From: Gammaproteobacteria bacterium RIFCSPHIGHO2_12_FULL_37_34
Lineage (GTDB): Bacteria; Pseudomonadota; Gammaproteobacteria; DSM-16500
Reading direction: 5' to 3'
DNA length: 7,042 bases
NCBI GenBank assembly: GCA_001801495.1
Contig: MGXW01000050.1
Location: 1-7,042 of the forward strand
Positions 1 through 5,802 of the stretch are shown piece by piece. The notes under the pieces were generated by a model. The model saw only the letters and a list, made by a program, of their open reading frames with translations, did no database searches and was not told the origin of the DNA. Position 1 is the first letter of the stretch. Every line of letters begins with the position of its first letter. Both the position numbers and the translations under genes were made by a program.

Positions 1-447
1 TCAACAGAAACGTACGTGGCTTATCTTGATGCTTTGAATATAAAAGAAAATGCTACTGAAATTCTTGCACATTTTCTCACTAGAATTTTAGGAGATTTAA
101 ATGGAGGTCAACAATTAAAAAAATATGTACACGCTCTCTTTGATAGAGCAAAGATTCATGTTGAGAATGAAAATGGCGTTACTTTTTATAGTTTTGAGAA
201 AACCACATTAAGTTATTTTTTGAATTGGATGAATACTCATTTAGTGCTAGAAAATGAAATGGAGCTTATACAATTTATCAATCAAGCTTTTCATCGACAT
301 AGTATTTTATTTGATGAGCTTGAACGTACACGCTATCAACGATTGACTATGAACAATTGTTGTAATTTTTTCACTAAAGTAGCAGTAGTTTCTGCGGTGA
401 TGTATACAGCAGGCGTTGCTTTTATAGCTATGCAATCATCATCCTAA
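1..447 (+). CDS. Heme oxygenase (HO-1-like), C-terminal part, with C-terminal membrane tail
   Basis: Heme oxygenases open heme to biliverdin, CO and free iron using O2 and electrons from a reductase. The reading frame is open from base 1, so the gene starts before the window and 148 residues are visible. Residues 27-37 (TRILGDLNGGQ) match the distal-helix signature of HO-1-type enzymes, including the Gly-Asp and Gly-Gly pairs that contact heme and its bound oxygen. A VTFYSF stretch and a later LFDELE stretch also match the family's C-terminal half. The proximal heme-ligand histidine would lie in the missing N-terminus, roughly 110 residues if the length matches human HO-1. Residues about 124-144 form a hydrophobic segment followed only by QSSS, like the tail anchor of animal HO-1 and unlike typical soluble bacterial enzymes. 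A GTG at position 16 is just an internal valine codon. The family call is confident; membrane anchoring is inferred from hydrophobicity. Confidence 0.85.
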   Translation, partial: STETYVAYLDALNIKENATEILAHFLTRILGDLNGGQQLKKYVHALFDRAKIHVENENGVTFYSFEKTTLSYFLNWMNTHLVLENEMELIQFINQAFHRHSILFDELERTRYQRLTMNNCCNFFTKVAVVSAVMYTAGVAFIAMQSSS

Positions 448-504
448 AACTACATGATTGTATTATAAAAATATAAAAAGACTTTTAAATCCAATAAGTT
501 AGTC

Positions 505-510
505 TATAAT
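505..510 (+). promoter_or_regulatory. Probable -10 box upstream of the 159-residue hypothetical gene
   Basis: A perfect TATAAT lies in the 94-nt gap after the heme oxygenase gene, placing a start site near 517 and a leader of about 25 nt before the ATG at 542. The -35 region (about 481-487, CTTTTA/ACTTTT) is a poor match, so the promoter is supported mainly by the -10 box. It would serve the hypothetical gene and, through the 9-nt spacing, the ankyrin gene. The rest of the gap is AT-rich and shows no convincing terminator. Confidence 0.5.
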
Positions 511-541
511 ATGAGAAAGAATCAAACCTTTTATAGAGCCT

Positions 542-1021
542 ATGATGTCAACAGATAAAAAACACAAGCGATTGAAAGAAAAAAATCATCTGATAGAAGA
601 AGAGGATGATTCTTCAAGTGGTCAAGGTGGCCAAATTGAATTCCATGATTTTATTACCAATCGAGAAACTCTTTCTCTTGAGGCGGAGAAACATGTATTG
701 GCAGTTCACAACGATATTCATGAATTACGAGTTAAAAAACAAAAAGAAATGCGGGAATTGCGACAAGCTATAAAAGAAGGAAAAAACTACTCGCAAGGAT
801 ATGGCTATGGACGGATGGGCGGAGGTCATGCTGGTTCTTATAAACCCAACCCGATATTAGCTGATAAAGCCCAATTTAGTGGTATAGATAAACAAGTTAT
901 TAGTTTACCGAATGAAAATACCGCGCTAACCAATGAAGAAAAACGGGATGAATTACAATTGCAATTACAACATCAATTACATCATACCTATAACAACGTA
1001 CCACGCCTTACAAAAAAATGA
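542..1021 (+). CDS. Hypothetical charged, coiled-coil-prone protein upstream of the AnkH-like gene
   Basis: I do not recognise this 159-residue protein. It has no signal peptide, no membrane segment and no cysteine. The N-terminus is Lys-rich (residues 6-15), followed by an acidic and serine patch (EEEDDSSS, 19-26). Residues about 42-80 are rich in Glu, Lys, Arg and Leu and could form a helix or coiled coil. Residues 84-98 are Gly/Tyr-rich and probably flexible, and 137-148 are Gln/Leu/His-rich. The start is ATG at 542 or the next codon, 545; only a weak AGAG lies upstream. It ends 9 nt before the ankyrin gene on the same strand, so the two are probably cotranscribed. An acidic cluster near the end (NEEKRDE, 131-137) is loosely like the E-block of some Dot/Icm substrates, but that is weak evidence. 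It could be a small effector, a helper of the ankyrin protein or an unrelated cytosolic protein. Confidence 0.75.
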   Translation: MMSTDKKHKRLKEKNHLIEEEDDSSSGQGGQIEFHDFITNRETLSLEAEKHVLAVHNDIHELRVKKQKEMRELRQAIKEGKNYSQGYGYGRMGGGHAGSYKPNPILADKAQFSGIDKQVISLPNENTALTNEEKRDELQLQLQHQLHHTYNNVPRLTKK

Positions 1022-1030
1022 TAACCAACT

Positions 1031-2419
1031 ATGCTTTCTCTTGCTGATGCTATTTTACAAGAAGATATTAATAGTGTGATGCAATTTCTTCGCCACGGGG
1101 AAGAAATGAATCAAATTGATGAGTATGGTTTTACACCTCTCATTGAAGCTGCAATTATAAATAATATTGAATTAAGTAAGTTATTGCTTGAACATGGGGC
1201 CAATCCCAATCAACAAGATGCAACAGGTGGTTCGGCATTACATTGGGCAGCTGAAAACAATAATCTTGATTTATGTCGTTTACTAATTAAACAGGGCGCC
1301 AATCCAAATAGCTATAATTTTGCAGGGCAATCGGTTGTGGTGATGCCGATGTTACGAGGTCAAAAACAATTAAAACAACTATTCATTCAAGCAGGCGCCA
1401 ATCCAATTTTTGCTCAAGACTTTATTAATACAAAATTGTTAGGACATTTGTTTGAATTAATTGGTACCGCAAATCTTGTTGATCAAAATAACCAATTTGT
1501 TGAAATTGATTTTGAAGGATTTTATATTGAAATAACACTAGGTTTAATTGCTGATTCATTGGCCCAATTTCAAAATCATTTTGCTGCACGACAATTGCGG
1601 CGTTATTCTGGTCTGGCGCAGTTTATTGTGGAGGTTATTCGAAATGCATCGCAACTCATTCAATACCAGCAATATTTAATCGATATTAAAAACCATCACA
1701 CTCAAATTGATTCACTATTGCAACACCAGCCATTATTGATCCCGGTTGGTTATGAAGGCCATGCTATTACTTTTATTTGTTCTGGAGATACGTGGGTAAA
1801 ATGCGATAGACGTGAAGACAGCCGGTTATATGACAACATTGTTTTTTATCGTGTCACACACACTAAACATTTAACCAAAGAATTATTCAAACATATTCTT
1901 TATACCAAACAAACCAGTCAATTTATTAATCATGAATTAGATCAACTATTAGGATTAACGCCTATTACCGAGTTGAAAATAGAGTCTCAAATCAGTGGTA
2001 ATTGCTCCTGGGCAAATGTGGAGGCGGCTATCCCCATTTTATTTTTTCTTGTTTTGATGCAAGCAAATAAAGATGATCAAGCCACACCCTATTACAAAAC
2101 ATTAGCGTTGAATTTTTTTCATCGTTGGCGTGAATGGAATAAAAAAAGAATGCTCAATTTTTGTGTTCAAAGTTACGAAGAAGGAGATGCAATTCGTAAA
2201 GCCTGTAAGGCCGAAATTTTAGCAGCCATATTATTTCAGCGTTGTGATATTCGCAATCCATCCGATCGAAATTGGATTGAGACCATTCTTTCTATTTTGA
2301 TTCATTCACCATATGAATATTTATTGAAAAACTATTTACGTATTTATTATTATGAAAATCGAACAGAAGATGGCAAACGTTTCGCTGAATTGTTAAGAGA
2401 ATATGAATACCTAAAATGA
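1031..2419 (+). CDS. ankH: Ankyrin-repeat protein, AnkH/LegA3-like Dot/Icm effector
   Basis: This 462-residue protein starts with ankyrin repeats (about 3-31, 32-64, 65-97 and a degenerate one at 98-127) with GANP turns at residues 56, 89 and 122, exactly 33 apart. A middle region (128-235) leads into a part with cysteine-protease-like motifs: GHAI (His244), KCDRR (Asp259) and QISGNCSW (Gln320, Cys325). The architecture and motifs resemble AnkH/LegA3, a Dot/Icm-secreted effector conserved across Legionella species and reported to bind host LARP7 and to carry a cysteine-protease-like domain. There is no Sec signal peptide, and the last 20 residues are rich in Glu and aromatics (REYEYLK), as often seen in Dot/Icm signals. 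A hydrophobic run at 332-344 probably belongs to the folded core. No clear ribosome binding site precedes the ATG, so translation may be coupled to the gene 9 nt upstream. Ankyrin content is certain; the AnkH identity is by recognition and protease activity is unproven. Confidence 0.8.
   Translation: MLSLADAILQEDINSVMQFLRHGEEMNQIDEYGFTPLIEAAIINNIELSKLLLEHGANPNQQDATGGSALHWAAENNNLDLCRLLIKQGANPNSYNFAGQSVVVMPMLRGQKQLKQLFIQAGANPIFAQDFINTKLLGHLFELIGTANLVDQNNQFVEIDFEGFYIEITLGLIADSLAQFQNHFAARQLRRYSGLAQFIVEVIRNASQLIQYQQYLIDIKNHHTQIDSLLQHQPLLIPVGYEGHAITFICSGDTWVKCDRREDSRLYDNIVFYRVTHTKHLTKELFKHILYTKQTSQFINHELDQLLGLTPITELKIESQISGNCSWANVEAAIPILFFLVLMQANKDDQATPYYKTLALNFFHRWREWNKKRMLNFCVQSYEEGDAIRKACKAEILAAILFQRCDIRNPSDRNWIETILSILIHSPYEYLLKNYLRIYYYENRTEDGKRFAELLREYEYLK
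1196..1408 (+). repeat. In-frame ankyrin repeat units with 99-bp period
   Basis: The codons for the GANP(N/I) turn recur at 1196, 1295 and 1394, spaced exactly 99 bp (33 codons). The last two copies share the identical 13-mer GGCGCCAATCCAA. The nucleotide identity suggests recent duplication or shared constraint on the turn; between the turns the DNA has diverged. Confidence 0.85.
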
Positions 2420-3142
2420 AATAATCTTATTTTCCACCCAAAGCGGTAATTTTTGATCCAATTCAAATTTGGGATTTATCTGCAAAGCTAAATTTAAGGC
2501 CTTTGCAACAGATTGATGTTCTATGAGTGCAGATAAAAAAATAAATTCATTTTCATCAAGTGGCATAAGAGAAATATCCAGTTCTTTTCGAATAATTAAT
2601 ACATGTACTCCTCCCGCATGCATATCGATCGTCTCGTTTAATTCTCTGTTGCATAAATCAATAATCTGCAACAAGGGGTAACGGCATTTCATTAATTGAC
2701 TAACAGGATGTAGGACGAGATGCAATTGGTGGTATTGATCAGGAGAAATATCTGTTAACGATAGCATGTTGCTTGCCTGTGGTGTTGCCGCGAAGAATAA
2801 AGTATGGCAAAACCATTCGAATTGAGCGACTTCGCTTAAATAAGGCAAATGACTAACCGGTTGGTAATTAGCCAGAAATGCGCTCATGTATTCCCCATAC
2901 TCATGCAAATTACCACTACGAGAGGGATAGTGTTTATAATAATCTTTTGCTGTTTGGCGGAAAAAATCATCGCCTAATAATTTAACCAAGAGAGGATAGG
3001 TGTCATGCAAAGCATGAATGATACCAGATAGAATATTATTCCGATAAATACATAAATGGGATGTTGGATATAATGTCTCATGATAGTGATCTGATAAAAT
3101 CGCATCAATCAACTCAAGCTGTGAGCTTTCTAGAGCTGCCAT
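2411..3142 (-). CDS. bufC: BufC, DUF2063-family partner of the bufferin-modifying enzyme
   Basis: DUF2063 proteins sit beside DUF692 oxidases in ribosomally made peptide operons and are thought to bind the precursor and present it to the enzyme. The N-terminal half carries the family hallmarks: CIYRNN (31-36), a TYPLLVKLLGDDFF stretch (48-61), NLHEYGEYMSAFL (78-90) and LPYLSEVAQFEW (99-110). The C-terminal half (about 125-243) is more variable and would form the second domain. At 243 residues it is a normal length. There is no signal peptide, so it acts in the cytoplasm. The ATG at 3142 lies inside the end of bufB (29-nt overlap), with GAG at 3151-3149 as a weak ribosome binding site, which points to translational coupling. 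Its stop codon overlaps the 3' end of the convergent ankyrin gene. Family confidence is high; the role comes from work on homologous operons. Confidence 0.88.
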   Translation of the reverse strand: MAALESSQLELIDAILSDHYHETLYPTSHLCIYRNNILSGIIHALHDTYPLLVKLLGDDFFRQTAKDYYKHYPSRSGNLHEYGEYMSAFLANYQPVSHLPYLSEVAQFEWFCHTLFFAATPQASNMLSLTDISPDQYHQLHLVLHPVSQLMKCRYPLLQIIDLCNRELNETIDMHAGGVHVLIIRKELDISLMPLDENEFIFLSALIEHQSVAKALNLALQINPKFELDQKLPLWVENKIISF

Positions 3143-3968
3143 AAGTTTCTCGTATTATTTTTTCGGCTCGAAATGCTTCGAGGCATAATGTTTCTAATGC
3201 AGGAATATCTGTATCCCATTCGATCATCGTTGGTTTAATACCAAATAATCGAATGGCTTCTCGATATAAATTCCAAACTGCTGGAACAATAGGACGATTG
3301 TGAGTATCAATCAGCATTTCTTTATCATCGATATAGGTGCTAGTAAATCCTGCCAGATGAATTTCTTGGATGAAACGAGGAGGAATGCCTGCAAGATAAG
3401 TAGCAGGATTAAATTCTAAATTCATTGCACTGACATAAATATTATTTACATCAAGTAAAATGCCACATCCAGATTGTTGTGCCACTTCTTTTATAAAATC
3501 CCACTCGGATAGGGTTGAATGAGTATATTGAACATAGCTTGAAATATTTTCTATTAAAATTTGCCTATCCAAAAACGTTTGGATTGTTTGAATGCGGTTA
3601 ATGATGTGTTTAAGCGATTCTTCAGTGTAAGGCAAGGGTAACAAGTCATGAAAATATTGGCCATGAATGGAAGACCAAGCAAGATGATCTGAGATAAGAC
3701 ATGGATGAAGCCATTTAATCAGATCTCTTAATTTTTTTAAATACTGCCAGTTTAACTCATCAGCAGAGCCTATTGATAAACTTACTCCATGCAAACTAAT
3801 TGGATAATACTCGCGAATTTTTTCCAAGAAATAAGCAGGTTTACCACCATCGCCAAAAAAATTTTCACTATGCACTTCAAACCATGCGACACCTGGTTTT
3901 TTATCAAGTATTTCAGAATAATGAGGTGTTCTAAGTCCAATACCTGCTAATTGTAATGATGATTTCAC
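3114..3968 (-). CDS. bufB: BufB, DUF692 multinuclear non-heme iron oxidase (MNIO)
   Basis: MNIO enzymes use a cluster of two or three iron ions to oxidise residues, usually cysteines, of ribosomally made peptides; in bufferin systems cysteines become thiooxazoles. From the GTG at 3968 the protein has 284 residues, the usual length. It shows the TIM-barrel motifs in order: GIGLRTPHY (9-17), EVHSENFF (31-38), LHGVSLSIGS (59-68), SDHLAW (93-98), IENISSY (139-145), LLDVNNIYVS (171-180), EIHLAG (202-207), DTH (221-223) and IEWDTDIP (249-256). The His, Glu, Asp and Asn residues in them are the likely iron ligands. I chose GTG 3968 because AAGG (3980-3977) lies 8 nt upstream and homologues begin just before the first motif. 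A GTG at 4037 is also in frame but would add 23 atypical residues and overlap bufA by 35 nt. bufB follows bufA by 34 nt and overlaps bufC. Confidence 0.92.
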   Translation of the reverse strand: MKSSLQLAGIGLRTPHYSEILDKKPGVAWFEVHSENFFGDGGKPAYFLEKIREYYPISLHGVSLSIGSADELNWQYLKKLRDLIKWLHPCLISDHLAWSSIHGQYFHDLLPLPYTEESLKHIINRIQTIQTFLDRQILIENISSYVQYTHSTLSEWDFIKEVAQQSGCGILLDVNNIYVSAMNLEFNPATYLAGIPPRFIQEIHLAGFTSTYIDDKEMLIDTHNRPIVPAVWNLYREAIRLFGIKPTMIEWDTDIPALETLCLEAFRAEKIIRETYGSSRKLTA

Positions 3969-3976
3969 ATGTACGG

Positions 3977-3980
3977 CCTT
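3977..3980 (-). promoter_or_regulatory. Ribosome binding site that decides the bufB start
   Basis: AAGG lies 8 nt before the GTG at 3968 on the minus strand, in the 34-nt gap after the bufA stop codon. It supports GTG 3968 over the in-frame GTG at 4037. Confidence 0.55.
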
Positions 3981-4002
3981 ATAGAAAAAATGTTTGAGGA
4001 CA

Positions 4003-4320
4003 TCAACTCTTTTGGGCTTGCGATTGAGCAGATCCACCTACTATTCTGTTACACAAACCAGTAGGTACCGAAATCCATGCTTCTTTATCATTGTCCATAG
4101 TGGATTCTCCCGCACACATATGACTGGCGGTACCACAGTCGTTTTGACCAGCTTTTGCAATGCCATAACATTTTTCCATTCCTTTAGCTGGGTTCATCAT
4201 ATTATTTTGATCTATCATTTGATTACTACTAGTTTGTTTGGTTTCAGCCATTACGCCCTGATGAATGCCAATTGTTGCAAACACAGCGCACATTGCTGAT
4301 GCGAGTAATTTATTTAACAT
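4003..4320 (-). CDS. bufA: BufA, bufferin precursor peptide (DUF2282 type) with Sec signal
   Basis: This 105-residue precursor has a Sec signal peptide (Lys4, hydrophobic 5-19, probable cleavage after VMA at 23-25). The mature part has a low-complexity Asn/Gln/Met linker (about 26-45) and a core with EKCYGIAKAGQNDCG (49-63), HMCAG (67-71), an EAWISVP stretch and GLCNRIVGG (88-96). This is the conserved DUF2282 pattern of four cysteines, here Cys51, 62, 69 and 90; Cys11 lies in the signal. In characterised relatives BufB/BufC convert cysteines to thiooxazoles and the exported peptide binds copper and protects against it. Unusually for a peptide natural product, export uses the Sec signal and no leader-cleaving transporter is present. 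A strong AGGAG (4332-4328) sits 7 nt before the ATG. It is first in the operon. Which cysteines are modified here is not known. Confidence 0.92.
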   Translation of the reverse strand: MLNKLLASAMCAVFATIGIHQGVMAETKQTSSNQMIDQNNMMNPAKGMEKCYGIAKAGQNDCGTASHMCAGESTMDNDKEAWISVPTGLCNRIVGGSAQSQAQKS

Positions 4321-4327
4321 CTTGTTT

Positions 4328-4332
4328 CTCCT
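4328..4332 (-). promoter_or_regulatory. Strong ribosome binding site of bufA
   Basis: AGGAG lies 7 nt before the ATG at 4320. It is the best Shine-Dalgarno match in the window, while bufB and bufC have weak sites. That fits a precursor peptide needed in excess over its modifying enzymes. Confidence 0.8.
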
Positions 4333-4338
4333 TTTTGT

Positions 4339-4357
4339 TAAGATATACCATATCTTA
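4339..4357. promoter_or_regulatory. Inverted repeat in the bufA/ClC intergenic region, candidate operator
   Basis: TAAGATAT (4339-4346) and ATATCTTA (4350-4357) are perfect 8-bp inverted arms around a 3-bp spacer (ACC). On the minus strand the repeat touches the last base of the bufA -10 box and covers the expected start site. On the plus strand it lies just before the ClC gene. Such placement is typical of a repressor site. The sequence is AT-only apart from one G/C per arm, so it could also be a weak chance palindrome. The stem with a 3-nt loop is too weak to be a convincing terminator. Confidence 0.45.
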
Positions 4358-4386
4358 TTATATTGTGATGAAAGTAATCCAACTTT
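4357..4386 (-). promoter_or_regulatory. bufA: Probable bufABC promoter
   Basis: On the minus strand a perfect TATAAT occupies 4362-4357, giving a start site near 4350 and a leader of about 30 nt to the bufA ATG. The -35 element is weak: AAAGTT at 4386-4381 has an 18-nt spacer, while TTGGAT at 4382-4377 has only 14. A poor -35 would fit dependence on an activator or an alternative sigma factor. The promoter overlaps the first codons of the divergent ClC gene. Confidence 0.5.
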
Positions 4387-5762
4387 TTAAAAACATGGAA
4401 CAGAAGATCATGTTATATGGGAAGATCGATGGAGTAACAGTAAGATTTTATATCTTAATTATTTTGGTTGGTATCATTGCTGGGTTAGGCGCCATTTTAT
4501 TTAGAGAATTAATTGCTTTATTCCACAATATTCTTTTTTATGGACGATTTTCTATCGTTTACGATGTGTTACAACATGCCGCGCCCAGTCGTTTTGGAAT
4601 GGGCATCATTTTGGTTCCAGTTGTTGGTGCGGGGGTTGTCGCTTTTCTTGTTAAACATTTTGCCCCGGAGGCAAAAGGACATGGTGTACCTGAAGTCATC
4701 GATGCTATTTGCTATCAACGTGGTGTGATACGTCCTATTGTTGCAATTATTAAAGCATTGGCATCCTCTATTTCTATTGGTTCGGGTGGGTCTGTTGGGC
4801 GTGAAGGGCCTATCATGCAAATTGGCTCGGCTTTTGGTTCGGCTATTGGACAATGGATTAAGGTGGCCGATTGGGAGCGTATTACTCTCATTGCTTGTGG
4901 AGCAGGAGGTGGGATTGCTGCGACATTCAATACGCCATTTGGCGGTGTTTTGTTTGCGCTAGAAATTATGTTACCAGAATGGAGTGCGCGCACCATTATT
5001 CCAGTCAGTATTGCAACAGCTGTTGCAACTTATACCAGTTATTTTTATTTTGGTAGTGGGCCTTTTATTCCATTTACAACTCACGCTATGTTACACATGC
5101 ATATAGCGGAAATAGGAAGTTATTTGGTTTTGAGTGTATTGTTAGGATTATTTTCTGTTCTTTTTATTCACGCGATTTATTTTGCTGAAGATTTATTTGA
5201 TGCAATCCCAGGAAATTATTACATACGACATATGCTGGGCATGTTTTTATTAGGTGTGAGCATGTATTTTATGTTACAAACATTTGGACATTATTATATT
5301 CAAGGTGTAGGTTATGCAACCGTGATGGATGTGTTAAAGCAAACACTTACACACCCAGGATTTTTATTTTTTCTGGCGCTATTAAAATTAATTGATACAG
5401 CGATCACCTTAGGTTCGGGTGGATCAGGCGGCGTGTTTTCTCCATTATTATTTATTGGGGCTACTGTAGGTGGCGGCTATGTGAGTGCTAACCATTATTT
5501 ATTTCCAGAAATGAATATGAATATACAACTCGGCGCATTAGTTGGAATGGCTGCAATGGTAGGAGCAAGTACGGGCGCATTATTAACAGCAATTGTGATG
5601 ACTGCTGAACTCATTAATGATTTTACAATTGTTTTACCTTTGATGGTGATGGTTGCAATTGCTTATGCTGTGCGTCGTTGCGTGATGAAAGACAGTGTGT
5701 ATACATTAAAATTAACGCGTCGCGGACATCACATTCCAGATCGTTTGCAGTGGGTTCGTTAA
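4368..5762 (+). CDS. ClC-family chloride channel/transporter without CBS domains
   Basis: ClC proteins are inner-membrane homodimers that pass Cl- (or similar anions), either as channels or as Cl-/H+ exchangers. With ATG 4368 the protein has 464 residues and many membrane helices. It shows the three ion-pathway signatures: GHGVP (104-108, where ClcA has GSGIP), GREGP (144-148, with gating Glu146) and GGVFSP (354-359), plus a likely pore Tyr445 in VYTLKL. At the ClcA internal proton-glutamate site (ClcA IIEEM) the sequence here is ALEIM (197-201), so the second Glu is Ile200. Many relatives with this GHGVP form carry cytosolic CBS domains; this one ends about 20 residues after the last helix. 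ATG 4368, 4395 or 4410 could start it and none has a good ribosome binding site; earlier in-frame codons lie inside bufA on the other strand. A possible TATTAT -10 box is at 4356-4361. Family is certain; channel versus exchanger is not. Confidence 0.93.
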   Translation: MKVIQLFKNMEQKIMLYGKIDGVTVRFYILIILVGIIAGLGAILFRELIALFHNILFYGRFSIVYDVLQHAAPSRFGMGIILVPVVGAGVVAFLVKHFAPEAKGHGVPEVIDAICYQRGVIRPIVAIIKALASSISIGSGGSVGREGPIMQIGSAFGSAIGQWIKVADWERITLIACGAGGGIAATFNTPFGGVLFALEIMLPEWSARTIIPVSIATAVATYTSYFYFGSGPFIPFTTHAMLHMHIAEIGSYLVLSVLLGLFSVLFIHAIYFAEDLFDAIPGNYYIRHMLGMFLLGVSMYFMLQTFGHYYIQGVGYATVMDVLKQTLTHPGFLFFLALLKLIDTAITLGSGGSGGVFSPLLFIGATVGGGYVSANHYLFPEMNMNIQLGALVGMAAMVGASTGALLTAIVMTAELINDFTIVLPLMVMVAIAYAVRRCVMKDSVYTLKLTRRGHHIPDRLQWVR

Positions 5763-5766
5763 ATAA
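5759..5766. repeat. Left copy of 8-bp direct repeat (candidate target-site duplication)
   Basis: TTAAATAA here recurs exactly at 5901-5908, on the two sides of the palindromic element. The left copy contains the TAA stop codon of the ClC gene (5760-5762). Because TTAAATAA begins TTA and ends TAA, it also explains the outermost three base pairs of the inverted repeat. Confidence 0.6.
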
Positions 5767-5802
5767 GAGAATGTTTATTAAACTCTGTCATTGCTTATGT
5801 AA
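5764..5802. repeat. Left arm of long inverted repeat
   Basis: This 39-bp arm is complementary to 5865-5903 with one mismatch (T at 5775 against G at 5892, which would still pair as G-U in RNA). The outer three bases belong to the candidate target duplication, leaving 36 bp of terminal inverted repeat. Confidence 0.93.

Noticed and set aside
479..505. Possible terminator AGACT...AGTCT after the heme oxygenase gene
   Set aside because: Arms are only 5 bp with a 17-nt loop and no U-tract, so the pairing is likely chance in AT-rich DNA.
332..1020. CRISPR or tandem-repeat signal in the left part
   Set aside because: Gly/Tyr and Gln/Leu codon runs give short irregular repeats only; no regularly spaced identical units.
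3994..4299. Plus-strand open frame opposite bufA
   Set aside because: It is antisense to a clearly real gene with a signal peptide, strong ribosome binding site and DUF2282 cysteine pattern. Its product shows no recognisable family features.
4272..4367. N-terminal extension of the ClC protein
   Set aside because: These codons lie opposite the start of bufA and its control region, and would put a Cys- and aromatic-rich stretch before a normal ClC N-terminus.
4569..4996. Several minus- and plus-strand open frames within the ClC gene
   Set aside because: They are shadows of a well-conserved membrane protein gene, with compositions expected from its complement or shifted frames.
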